Assembly: GCA_021791895.1 (NCBI GenBank)
Contig: JAJYVS010000007.1
Coordinates: forward strand, 22,846-86,845
Source of the DNA: Actinomycetes bacterium
GTDB taxonomy: Bacteria > Actinomycetota > Acidimicrobiia > Acidimicrobiales > RAAP-2
Length of the DNA: 64,000 nucleotides
Direction of reading: 5' to 3'
The notes below the pieces were generated by a model that was not told the origin of the DNA, searched no databases, and saw only the letters and a list, made by a program, of their open reading frames with translations. A program made the translations under genes and the position numbers. Positions 54,154 through 60,935 of the stretch are shown here, one piece after another. The first letter of the stretch is position 1, and each line of letters starts with the position of its first letter.

Positions 54154-54228
54154 CGGGCTGTGGCGCAGCTTGGTTAGCGCGCTTGACTGGGGGTCAAGAG
54201 GTCGCCGGTTCAAATCCGGCCAGCCCGA
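54154..54228 (+). tRNA. tRNA-Pro (anticodon GGG), integration site
   Basis: Cloverleaf can be drawn: acceptor CGGGCTG/CAGCCCG (54154-54160 with 54221-54227), D arm GCGC/GCGC, anticodon stem CTTGA/TCAAG around loop CTGGGGG with anticodon GGG, T arm GCCGG TTCAAAT CCGGC, discriminator A at 54228. CCA is not encoded. A tyrosine-integrase gene and phage-type genes follow, so the 3' half is the probable attachment site; no matching direct repeat of the tRNA 3' end was found in the window, so the right end of the element probably lies beyond it. Confidence 0.95.
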
Positions 54229-54289
54229 CTCAGAAGTACCTGGTGAGTGCTCTACGGCGAACTACAAGCTCGCTCCATCGAGGCCAACT

Positions 54290-54307
54290 TGTCAGCGCGT
54301 TGTCAGC
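54290..54307 (+). repeat. Paired TGTCAGC repeats, 11-base period (left copy)
   Basis: TGTCAGC at 54290-54296 and again at 54301-54307, one helical turn apart. The 12-mer CTTGTCAGCGCG (54288-54299) recurs at 59479-59490, where a second pair with the same 11-base period is found. Arm-type integrase or Xis binding sites are a reasonable guess. The second copy abuts the ribosome site of the 54318 gene. Confidence 0.5.
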
Positions 54308-54317
54308 GGGAGGGGAA

Positions 54318-55088
54318 GTGCCGATCGGAGATCCACAGAAGGCCATCATCGTCATCAGCGGATTTCGGAACTCCGCACAACAAGCAGAGCAGCTATACCC
54401 GAATTGGTATTCAAGCCTTGGGGCGCGTATGAACCAAGGTGCCGCGGGCACTCATCCCTATGACGCCCTCACCGCCCAGATGTTCAACCAGCTGCCGATA
54501 ATTGAGGCGATCGCAAGAGAGCTTGATGCAAGCATTGCCAGCGACCTGAGAGGCCACCTACAAGCGAACAGAAATTCGGCCCTGGTCGACGCGTGCGACA
54601 TCCTCCTGGGAACTCTTCAGCACGAGAAACAGATTGAGGAAATCCTCGCTGTCACCGGTCCAAGACTTGCACTTGGTGAAATGCACGCGTGGGTTCACAA
54701 GAATGTGGCTGAGCGATGGGACAATGGACAACGACGTGACGCTGTGCAGGCCGCAGCCACAGCTGTCTTTGACATTCACCTTCCGGCCAAGCTGGGCCTT
54801 CCGAAGGACACGGGTGACGAGGCTCTCTGTGCAGCGTTCAAGCTCGAAGATCCGCTGCCGGGACAACCACGTCTTCGCCTTCCCGGTTATGACAGGGAGA
54901 CTGCACGCGACGACTGGACCAACGCGCACCAGGGTGCGCAGTTCCTCGGGCTGGCATGTGTGAAGGCCGTGCGGAATCTAACTACACATACCGTTAACGA
55001 GCCACCAGAAGAGGAAGCGCTCGAAGCCCTCGCCATGCTCAGTCAGTTCTCACGCCGTTGCCATGAAGCGGTCGTCGAGAAGGTTTAG
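54318..55088 (+). CDS. TIGR02391-like cargo protein
   Basis: 256 residues from GTG 54318, with GGGAGG (54308-54313) 4 nt upstream. The C-terminal half has the TIGR02391/Ymh pattern: WVHKNVAERWDNGQRRDAV, a central AALG-like helix (QAAATAVFDIHLPAKLGL), then GLACVKAVRNLTTHTV and an acidic EEEALEALAMLSQFSRR helix. Family members occur in phages, plasmids and defence islands, and their function is not established. Base composition is clearly more AT-rich than the neighbours, indicating recent transfer. It lies between the attachment site and integrase, a usual place for cargo genes; its last bases overlap the convergent integrase stop. Confidence 0.65.
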   Translation: MPIGDPQKAIIVISGFRNSAQQAEQLYPNWYSSLGARMNQGAAGTHPYDALTAQMFNQLPIIEAIARELDASIASDLRGHLQANRNSALVDACDILLGTLQHEKQIEEILAVTGPRLALGEMHAWVHKNVAERWDNGQRRDAVQAAATAVFDIHLPAKLGLPKDTGDEALCAAFKLEDPLPGQPRLRLPGYDRETARDDWTNAHQGAQFLGLACVKAVRNLTTHTVNEPPEEEALEALAMLSQFSRRCHEAVVEKV

Positions 55089-56227
55089 CTGAGCAAGCTC
55101 GCCGATAGTGCCGCACCCGCGTCCCGCGCCATTGACGGGATCGTGTGCTGGTAGATCGACAAGGTGATCGTCGGCGAGGAGTGGCCGAGCATCTCGGAGA
55201 CGACCTTCACCGGGACGCCAGCGCCCAACATGAGCGATGCCGCCGTGTGGCGAAGGTCGTGGAGCCGCACCACCCGGAGCTCTGCCCTTTTGGCCAGAGA
55301 CTCGAACCGGGTCGAGAAATGTTCGGGGTGGTACGGGTGGCCGCGCTCGTCCACGGCCACGTAGGTCAGATCCCCGTCATACGCGGGGCCGGCCCCCATC
55401 TTCTCCGTGGCCTGCTGGACCCGGTGCGAACGCAGCATCGCCACGAGCGAGTCGTCGAGCGGCACCGACCGGAACCCTGCTGCCGTTTTCGGCTCCGAGT
55501 CGACCGGCTTGCCATCGACTACCACGCGGGTACGACGCACCTCGAGGGTGCCGCCATCGAGGTCGATCGCATCCCAGCGCAGGCCAGCCAGTTCACCTCG
55601 GCGCAAGCCTCGGGTGAGCGCCAGCGCCCAGATCACGGCTTCCCGGTCCTCAGCGACCGACGCGAGGAAGGCCCGGGCCTCGTCGGTGGTCCACGCGGTC
55701 ATCGCCTTGGACTTCGCGGCTGGCCGGTCAACGCCCAAGAGGGGATCGCGGCCGAACATGCCGTTTCGGGTCGCCCAGGCGGTGGCCGACTTGAGGACGC
55801 CGACGGCCAATTGGCGCGAGCGCGCTGAAAGCCCCTGCCGGCCTCTCGACGACTCCGAGGTGCGGAGCTTCTCGACCATCTCCGAGACGTGAGCCGGTGT
55901 CAGCGCAGCGACCCTGATCGCGCCGATCTGAGGAACGATCCACGCGTCGACGACACGTCGGTACTGAGCGATGGTTGCCGCGCGCAGTTCTCGTGACTCC
56001 ATCGCTGGGAGCCAGTGCTTCTCGAGGAGGGTCCTCACCGTGAGGGGAGTGTCCTTGCGGTAGGACCCCTCGACCACCTTCCCCAAGACGACGTTCAGGT
56101 GCTTCTGAGCATCGCCCCGCGTACGGAAGCCGCCCTTCGAATGCTGGCGGCGCTTGCCAGTCGACGGGTCGGTCAGATGCCAGATCGCGGTGTAGGTGCT
56201 CCCGCGCTGGCGGATCATGCCCTTCAT
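55085..56227 (-). CDS. int: Phage-type tyrosine integrase
   Basis: 380 residues. N-terminal AP2-like arm-binding domain (about 1-60: STYTAIWHLTDPSTGKRRQ), SAM-like core-binding domain (about 65-165), catalytic domain with Arg in LTRGLRRGELAGLRW, Lys in SEPKTAAGFRSVPL, HxxR in LHDLRHTAASLML, His in LGHSSPTITLSIY and Tyr in IYQHTIPSM. All catalytic residues are present. Start ATG 56227 has AGGGAG upstream. It points toward the tRNA-Pro gene, 850 bases away. Its stop is TAA, a codon rarely used by the chromosomal genes here. Confidence 0.95.
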   Translation of the reverse strand: MKGMIRQRGSTYTAIWHLTDPSTGKRRQHSKGGFRTRGDAQKHLNVVLGKVVEGSYRKDTPLTVRTLLEKHWLPAMESRELRAATIAQYRRVVDAWIVPQIGAIRVAALTPAHVSEMVEKLRTSESSRGRQGLSARSRQLAVGVLKSATAWATRNGMFGRDPLLGVDRPAAKSKAMTAWTTDEARAFLASVAEDREAVIWALALTRGLRRGELAGLRWDAIDLDGGTLEVRRTRVVVDGKPVDSEPKTAAGFRSVPLDDSLVAMLRSHRVQQATEKMGAGPAYDGDLTYVAVDERGHPYHPEHFSTRFESLAKRAELRVVRLHDLRHTAASLMLGAGVPVKVVSEMLGHSSPTITLSIYQHTIPSMARDAGAALSASLLS

Positions 56228-56318
56228 TGGGTCTCCCTCTTGGGGCTCCCTTCACACAACTCCGGGAACCTCTCTCTCATTGCCCTGATCCACTGAGTCG
56301 CATTGCGGGTGCGCTCGG

Positions 56319-56936
56319 TCATCTCTTGGCCTTCCTCGTCTTCCGGAGGGGATGCTCAATGGCGCGGCCGGGGTCCGCCTGTCCCAGCAGCGGGGGTGTC
56401 GTGCGCCGCGCTTCATGCAGCAGGCGCCCGATGTAGGACTCCTTGTAGCCCAAGAGATTTGCGGTTGCCCGGCGCGGCGCGGGGTCCCCTGCGGCGAGGA
56501 ACGTCCGATAGGCATCGGCGACGTGGCGGAGGCGTTCTTGATGGTCGGCTGCTCTCTTGCTTGACTCCCGCAGCCGCTTTCCGACTTCACTGTTCTCTTC
56601 GAAGATCGCGAACGGGTCCAGGCCGTAACTTCCGGGCTTGCCGGGTGTCGCCTTACTCATGATGAGCAGAGCTGCCTGGCGGGCAAGCTGAGCCAGTGGG
56701 AGACGCATGTTCGCATTAGTGAGAGGGGGACCAGCCGCCCGACGTGTCGCTTCCACGCGAACGCAGACCGGGCGCAAACCCTCCATCGCGACATCGATCA
56801 TGAGCAGACACGGCAAGCGTGAATCGTCGATCGTGGCCGTGAAGGCGGCAGGGATTGCCACTCCCTCGTCTGGCCAGATGACCAGTTGGGCAAATTCCGC
56901 CTTGACGGACGTGAAGTTGAAGAATCCCGACGCCAT
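56319..56936 (-). CDS. Hypothetical element protein with C-terminal HTH-like region
   Basis: 205 residues from ATG 56936. The first 110 residues read like a mixed alpha/beta domain (FFNFTSVKAEFAQLVIW, VAMEGLRPVCVRVEATRR). The last 70 contain a helix pair and an HTH-like segment (HVADAYRTFLAAGDP, RRATANLLGYKESYIGRLLHEAR) as in small actinophage regulators. It is transcribed away from the HTH/Xis genes across an operator region with GTAACGG repeats, in line with a lysogeny-type regulator, but the family is not recognised. Confidence 0.6.
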   Translation of the reverse strand: MASGFFNFTSVKAEFAQLVIWPDEGVAIPAAFTATIDDSRLPCLLMIDVAMEGLRPVCVRVEATRRAAGPPLTNANMRLPLAQLARQAALLIMSKATPGKPGSYGLDPFAIFEENSEVGKRLRESSKRAADHQERLRHVADAYRTFLAAGDPAPRRATANLLGYKESYIGRLLHEARRTTPPLLGQADPGRAIEHPLRKTRKAKR

Positions 56937-56959
56937 GCCAAGCCTCAGTCTACTGAAAA

Positions 56960-57029
56960 GTAACGGTTGCAGTCAATAGCCGTTACCTGACTCTGTCATG
57001 GAACTGGGGCCTTCCCCTCTCGGTAACGG
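56960..57029. promoter_or_regulatory. GTAACGG operator cluster between divergent regulators
   Basis: GTAACGG (56960-56966) and CCGTTAC (56980-56986) form a perfect 7-base inverted repeat with a 13-base spacer; a third GTAACGG stands at 57023-57029. They fill the gap between the 56936 gene (minus) and the HTH gene at 57050 (plus). This layout is that of a repressor-operator switch. Which protein binds is not shown. Confidence 0.6.
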
Positions 57030-57049
57030 TCGTGCCACCATCCGTTGGC

Positions 57050-57280
57050 ATGAGAAGCGCACCCTCCTCCATCGCTCTGCTCGCACAGCTTCGGGCCGAT
57101 GCACGCTCGGGGCTCGCTCGAGAGCGACGGCGCCAGGCGGATATTGGGCTGAGCGAGATGGCGCGGGAGGTGGGGGTCGCGCCCGCGACCCTGAGCCGCT
57201 GGGAACGAGGTCTGCATCGTCCTCGAGGCGACGCTGCCGCTCGCTGGGCACGCGCCTTACACCAGTTGGGGTTGTCGTGA
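57050..57280 (+). CDS. Cro/CI-like HTH protein
   Basis: About 76 residues from ATG 57050 (GTG 57032 is an alternative). Helix-turn-helix of XRE type: GLSEMAREVGVAPATLSRWERGL, with a basic helix before it. Its stop overlaps the excisionase-like gene (GTGA). With the flanking operators it is the likely repressor or Cro-like switch of the element. Confidence 0.78.
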   Translation: MRSAPSSIALLAQLRADARSGLARERRRQADIGLSEMAREVGVAPATLSRWERGLHRPRGDAAARWARALHQLGLS

Positions 57281-57486
57281 GCCAAGAGCGCGCCACCCAG
57301 ACCGTCGCCGAAGTCGCCGAGCGCTTCGGAGTCTCGGAGTGGACCTTGCGCCAAGCCGTCCACGCCGGCACCTCGCCCGTCCCTCCCATCCGCGTCGGCC
57401 GCCGCGTCGTCTTCGCCCGGGCCGCCGTCGACCGGTTGCTCGAGCAGGGTGACCCCCCTCTTGGGCCCGAGGGGACTGTGTCGTGA
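57277..57486 (+). CDS. Excisionase/MerR-type HTH protein
   Basis: 69 residues from GTG 57277. Winged-helix HTH_17 pattern: TVAEVAERFGVSEWTLRQAV, then IRVGRRVVFARAAVDRLLE. Small proteins like this are excisionases or regulators of phage and integrative elements. It is coupled at both ends by GTGA overlaps (with the HTH gene and the 57483 gene). Confidence 0.8.
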   Translation: MSQERATQTVAEVAERFGVSEWTLRQAVHAGTSPVPPIRVGRRVVFARAAVDRLLEQGDPPLGPEGTVS

Positions 57487-57917
57487 GCGTCGAATTCTCG
57501 GCGATGACCGACGCCGAACTCGACGAGCTGGAGGCCGATGGCAGGCGGATGGTTGACCGGGTTTGGGCCGAGCGTCACCGGCGGGTGGTCCTCATGGATC
57601 CGGGCGTTCACTTCTGGGCCGACCTCCGGGTCTCGCTCGAGCAGGCCGCAGACCCAGCGACCACGGCGCTCTTTGAGCAGCAGGGCCGCGACCGGAGCTT
57701 CGCGCTTCTGGTCGAGGGTGCACCCCCGCCGCGTCCCGAGATTTTGTCGAGGGTCGCCACGGCCATGCTCGTTGAAGACGGGTTCCGCGAAGAGGTCGTC
57801 GCGCAGGCGGTCGCCCAACTCGGGATCGACTGGGGGCTCGACCGGCGGGTCGCGATCCAGGCGACGGCGCGTGGTATCCGGGCAGCTAGGGGGTGGCGCA
57901 GCCATGCCGCCGCTTGA
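57483..57917 (+). CDS. Hypothetical helical element protein
   Basis: 144 residues from GTG 57483. Mostly helical, acidic start (MTDAELDELEADGRRMVDRVW) and a C-terminal Arg-rich helix. No recognisable domain. It overlaps the ATPase gene by 14 bases and belongs to the same early operon as HTH and Xis, so a role in element replication or control is likely but unproven. Confidence 0.6.
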   Translation: MSVEFSAMTDAELDELEADGRRMVDRVWAERHRRVVLMDPGVHFWADLRVSLEQAADPATTALFEQQGRDRSFALLVEGAPPPRPEILSRVATAMLVEDGFREEVVAQAVAQLGIDWGLDRRVAIQATARGIRAARGWRSHAAA

Positions 57918-59043
57918 ACTCGCTGGTCCGGTACTCGACGTAGTCGAACGACTCGACGCTGAGGTCGATCTCTTCAGGCGTTGGACGATGCGCGATCTCC
58001 TTGCCGAGCCGACGGACTTCGACTGGCTCGTCCGCGGCCTTCTCGCCCGGCCCACCTATGGGCAGATCGCCGGCGAGATGAAGACGCTCAAGAGTTACGT
58101 CGCCGGCTTCGTCGCGGTGGGCATCGCCAGCGGAAAGCCGATCTTCGGGCAGTTCACCCCGCCCAGTCCCGGGCCCGTCGTGGCTTACATCGGCGAGGGA
58201 GGTCGGGCGCTCTGGACGCGGCGAATCCGGCGTATCTCGGCAGCGATGGGCGTCGACCCCGGCGCCCTCGATCTCCATCCAACCTTCGACGTGGCGCCGA
58301 TCACGAGCCTGCGGTTCCAGGACTCGCTGCGCCGGGACCTCGAAGAGGTGAGGCCCGCGCTGGTCTTGCTCGACCCTCTGTACACCTTCCACGGCACCAC
58401 TACGCGAGCCGCGGATCTTCACCAGGAGGGGGCCCTGCTCAACCAGCTTTCAGCGCCCTGTATGGCCGAAGGCGTCAGCTTGCTCGTCGTGAACCACTTC
58501 AACCAGTCCGGTGCCGGGATCGGCTTGAAGCGCATCACGATGGCGGGCTCCGGCGAGTGGGCCGACTCGTGGCTGCTCCTGGCTCATCGAGAGGGCACCA
58601 AGCAGGTCGAGGCGGGTTCGTTCGGACTCAGCTTGGAGATCGGGTCGCGCCAGTGGGGAGGGACCACCTGGGAGCTCGACTTCGACATCGGCCGGTTCGA
58701 TGAGGAGACCGGCACCCACGATGGCGAGATCACGTGGGGACTACGCCGAGCAAGCGCGACCACCAAGGTCGCGACGTCTAAGTGCGTCGAGACTCAGATG
58801 GCCATCCGCGAGGCACTCTCCGACCGCCCCTGGTCACTCACGAAGACCGAGTTGAAGATGCTCGTCGGCGGCAGTCGGCGACTCTTCGCCGACGCCATGG
58901 ACGAACTCGTCAGGAAGGGCGTCATCGCCCATGACCTGGTCGGCCGAATCGAGGCCGGGATCACCAAAAAGCGCCCGCTTTGGGGTCTCACGCCTACTCG
59001 GGCGCAAGCGGACCGCCCGAGTTGGCAGGAGGAGGACTCTTAG
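57904..59043 (+). CDS. RepA/RecA-fold AAA ATPase of the element
   Basis: 379 residues from ATG 57904. The P-loop region reads AGEMKTLKSYVAGFVAVGIASG; the usual GxxxxGK[ST] is varied to GEMKTLKS, with Leu instead of the second Gly. A Walker B-like strand LVLLDPLYTFHG with acidic Asp, then LLVVNHFNQSGAG, as in RepA/DnaB-type hexameric ATPases (AAA_25). The C-terminal 90 residues form a winged-helix-like part (EALSDRPWSLTKTELKML, MDELVRKGVIAHDLVG). Probably a replication helicase or initiator for the element. Last gene of the early operon. Confidence 0.72.
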   Translation: MPPLELAGPVLDVVERLDAEVDLFRRWTMRDLLAEPTDFDWLVRGLLARPTYGQIAGEMKTLKSYVAGFVAVGIASGKPIFGQFTPPSPGPVVAYIGEGGRALWTRRIRRISAAMGVDPGALDLHPTFDVAPITSLRFQDSLRRDLEEVRPALVLLDPLYTFHGTTTRAADLHQEGALLNQLSAPCMAEGVSLLVVNHFNQSGAGIGLKRITMAGSGEWADSWLLLAHREGTKQVEAGSFGLSLEIGSRQWGGTTWELDFDIGRFDEETGTHDGEITWGLRRASATTKVATSKCVETQMAIREALSDRPWSLTKTELKMLVGGSRRLFADAMDELVRKGVIAHDLVGRIEAGITKKRPLWGLTPTRAQADRPSWQEEDS

Positions 59044-59122
59044 TGGTCTCCTACCTGCGCCAACAACCAAGGTGGTCAACCGCCCGTGTTGTTCGGCTGG
59101 GTTTACTCTCCGCCGCCCCGCC

Positions 59123-59168
59123 AACCAAGGCGGGCGGGCGGAAGCCTCATAGCCCGCCTTCCTTGGTT
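59123..59168 (+). terminator. Strong hairpin after the early operon
   Basis: AACCAAGG (59123-59130) pairs with CCTTGGTT (59161-59168), with CGGGC (59131-59135) pairing to GCCCG (59152-59156) inside and a CCTT bulge. Alternatively AAGGCGGGC pairs fully with GCCCGCCTT. A TTCTTC run follows. Probable terminator for the operon ending at 59043; the two exclusive pairings could also serve control. Confidence 0.45.
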
Positions 59169-59421
59169 CTTCACAAGTTCACAAGTGGCATCGTCCACGT
59201 CCACGTCTGCTGCACTGCCCACAGTGATGCGCACATAGGGGAGCGCTGCATCGGGCAGCTGGTGGAGGCGATGCCCAAGGCAACGGGCACAGGCATACAC
59301 ACTTTGAGCGTCTCGTCCCATGGCCTCCTGATCATCAAGCTCTGTCCGCAGTGCGTAGTGCGTAGTGCTCAGTTTGCTTCTAGCGCCGAGCGACGCCATC
59401 GTCGAAGCTCCCGCGGATCAG

Positions 59422-59437
59422 TTGACTTTCGGTCAAG
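59422..59437 (+). repeat. Hairpin resembling the tRNA-Pro anticodon arm
   Basis: TTGACTTTCGGTCAAG matches 13 of 16 bases of the tRNA anticodon arm TTGACTGGGGGTCAAG (54183-54198), both being TTGAC...GTCAA palindromes. The three differences are in the loop, where a cognate att overlap should be identical, so this is at best a relic or secondary core site. Confidence 0.3.
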
Positions 59438-59469
59438 TAGACGCCCCAAAGTCCCTAGTCAACGCTCTG

Positions 59470-59487
59470 TGTCAGCACCTTGTCAGC
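59470..59487 (+). repeat. Paired TGTCAGC repeats, 11-base period (right copy)
   Basis: TGTCAGC at 59470-59476 and 59481-59487, the same 11-base spacing as at 54290-54307; the 12-mer CTTGTCAGCGCG is shared by both places. Confidence 0.5.
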
Positions 59488-59503
59488 GCGCAGGTAGGCC
59501 ACG

Positions 59504-60013
59504 ATGACCACTGACCACGCCCTCGAGCCGACCACGCGCAAAGACGGCTCGCCCACACTTCCCGCTCGGGGCTATTCGTGGAAGCCGTTCGAGCCCGTGC
59601 ATGGTGCCTACTCGGGCGCCGAGATCGACAAGCGCGCCCTACAAGTGCGCCATCAGCTCTTCGACCTGGCTCCGTGGCTCGCCGACGAGCCGGTCTACGT
59701 GATCCCCGTCGCCCGGTTCGTGCGCGTCGAGGCGCGATCCCAGCTCCTCGCCGAAGCCATCGCCTCCAAGACCGACGCCCAGGGCATCCTGTCGGTCGGC
59801 TCCCGCATGCTCGAGGCGGCCACCGCGTGCGACCGTCTCGCAGCGAAGCTCGGCGATGACCTCGGACTGTCGCCGCTCGGCAAGGCGAAGTTGAAGGCGA
59901 TGACGGCTGCCGGCGAGATCGGCGCGGAGGGCCTGGCCGAGCTCCTCGAGCGTGGCCGGAAGGCCCGGATCGCCGCCGGCCAACTGGACGCCGAGGAGGT
60001 CGAGCCCCCATGA
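59504..60013 (+). CDS. Probable phage terminase small subunit
   Basis: 169 residues from ATG 59504. The pattern fits P27-family small terminases: a central helix bundle (LARFVRVEARSQLL-like stretch, LSVGSRMLEAATACDRLAAKLG), then LGLSPLGKAKLKAM and a helical C-terminal tail. It is the first gene of a unit that ends with the large terminase subunit, which supports the call. Small terminase would recognise the packaging site and start DNA packaging. Confidence 0.6.
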   Translation: MTTDHALEPTTRKDGSPTLPARGYSWKPFEPVHGAYSGAEIDKRALQVRHQLFDLAPWLADEPVYVIPVARFVRVEARSQLLAEAIASKTDAQGILSVGSRMLEAATACDRLAAKLGDDLGLSPLGKAKLKAMTAAGEIGAEGLAELLERGRKARIAAGQLDAEEVEPP

Positions 60014-60014
60014 G

Positions 60015-60455
60015 CTGCTCAATCTGCGCCTACGGAGCGAGCACGGCTCGTGGCCACGGGACCACCGTGGCACCCACTGTCGCCGCTGCCACCGGTCCTG
60101 GACCTCTCGACGCGAGGCCCATTGCGCCGAGTGCTGCCAGCACTTCGCCTCGGTCAGCGCTGCCGAGCTCCACTGGTGCGACGGCCGCAGCTCGAAGCAC
60201 GCGTCCTGGTGCGACCACCACCACGGCCGCCCGTGGGCTCCTCGCCACGGCCACGCGGCCGAGGTCGGCGCCATCGAGTTCCGCGTCAGTGTCTGGTGCC
60301 TCGCAAAGCCGCTCTCTAGGGCCTGTTCCCCGTCGATTAGCCCCGCAATGGCGCTCCCTGGCCGGTTGCCCCAGATCGCCCGGTCGCGAGTCATGGCGCA
60401 GGCTGCGCCCACGCCGCCCCCCGGCGCCTCGAGTGTCCTCGAGGAGGTTGTTTGA
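60015..60455 (+). CDS. Cys/His-rich small phage protein, start uncertain
   Basis: The convincing frame contains HCRRCHRSWTSRREAHCAEC and HFASVSAAELHWC, a zinc-finger-like pattern of small actinophage proteins. This frame has no ATG or GTG close to the start of the domain. CTG 60015, GTG 59952 inside the upstream gene, or a frameshift from ATG 60010 (which overlaps the upstream stop as ATGA but reads another frame) are the options. It ends with TGA 60453-60455. Function unknown. Confidence 0.4.
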   Translation: MLNLRLRSEHGSWPRDHRGTHCRRCHRSWTSRREAHCAECCQHFASVSAAELHWCDGRSSKHASWCDHHHGRPWAPRHGHAAEVGAIEFRVSVWCLAKPLSRACSPSISPAMALPGRLPQIARSRVMAQAAPTPPPGASSVLEEVV

Positions 60456-60512
60456 TGACCCCGATCACGTGGTCGAGATCCGCTTCGCGGCTTCGGCCAG
60501 CTGGGAGGACCG

Positions 60513-60935
60513 ATGTCTGATGACCTGGCCACCGCGTGGGTGGCCATCCGCCCCGACTTCTCGGGCTTCGAGAGCGAACTGGTCGCCGGCGTGGACGCCG
60601 ACACCAAGGGCGCGTCCGGGACGGTGCGCGTCAACGCTGACCTCACCGGGGTCGACGCCCTGCTGAGCGACCCGCTTGGCCGCGTCATGAACTTGGTCGT
60701 CGACGACGCCTCAGGCCCCGAGGACCTGCGCAGGCGGGTCGCAACTTTGGCGACTCTGGCTGCCAGCTGGGCAACCGCGCTGTGCGAAGGGGTCGCCGCG
60801 GCACTGAACGAGCGCGCCGACGTCCTCGGCGACGCGTTGGGGATATCGCCTGAAGATCGGGCGGACCTGCGCCGTTTCGATGCGCGCGACGTCATGGCTC
60901 GGGCGGACGACGCAGCTCGTCGAGGTTCGCCGTGA
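60513..60935 (+). CDS. Small protein with a tape-measure-like N-terminus
   Basis: 140 residues from ATG 60513, in the terminase unit. The N-terminal stretch TAWVAIRPDFSGFESELVAG is like the start of tail tape-measure proteins of actinophages, which begin with a beta strand plus FxGF segment. The rest is a helical domain (LRRRVATLATLAASWATALCEG). It is far too short to be a tape measure. It overlaps the large terminase gene (GTGA). Could be a head- or packaging-related accessory protein; not assigned. Confidence 0.5.
   Translation: MSDDLATAWVAIRPDFSGFESELVAGVDADTKGASGTVRVNADLTGVDALLSDPLGRVMNLVVDDASGPEDLRRRVATLATLAASWATALCEGVAAALNERADVLGDALGISPEDRADLRRFDARDVMARADDAARRGSP

Larger units (their letters stand above)
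59044..59503. other. 460-base non-coding interval of the element
   Basis: No convincing gene. It holds AACCAAGG at 59065-59072 and 59123-59130 and its inverse at 59161-59168, the hairpin listed separately, a short tandem of GTGCGTA near 59352, the anticodon-arm-like hairpin 59422-59437 and the TGTCAGC pair 59470-59487. A minus-strand frame of 98 codons exists at 59103-59399 without a ribosome site or recognisable content. Confidence 0.5.

Noticed and set aside
59103..59399. 98-codon minus-strand frame in the element's non-coding interval
   Set aside because: It has one CxxC but no ribosome site, no recognisable family and overlaps the terminator-like hairpin.
59422..59437. The anticodon-arm-like palindrome as the attR of the element
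   Set aside because: The loop differs from the tRNA (TTC against GGG), there is no copy of the tRNA 3' end, and phage-type genes continue beyond it.
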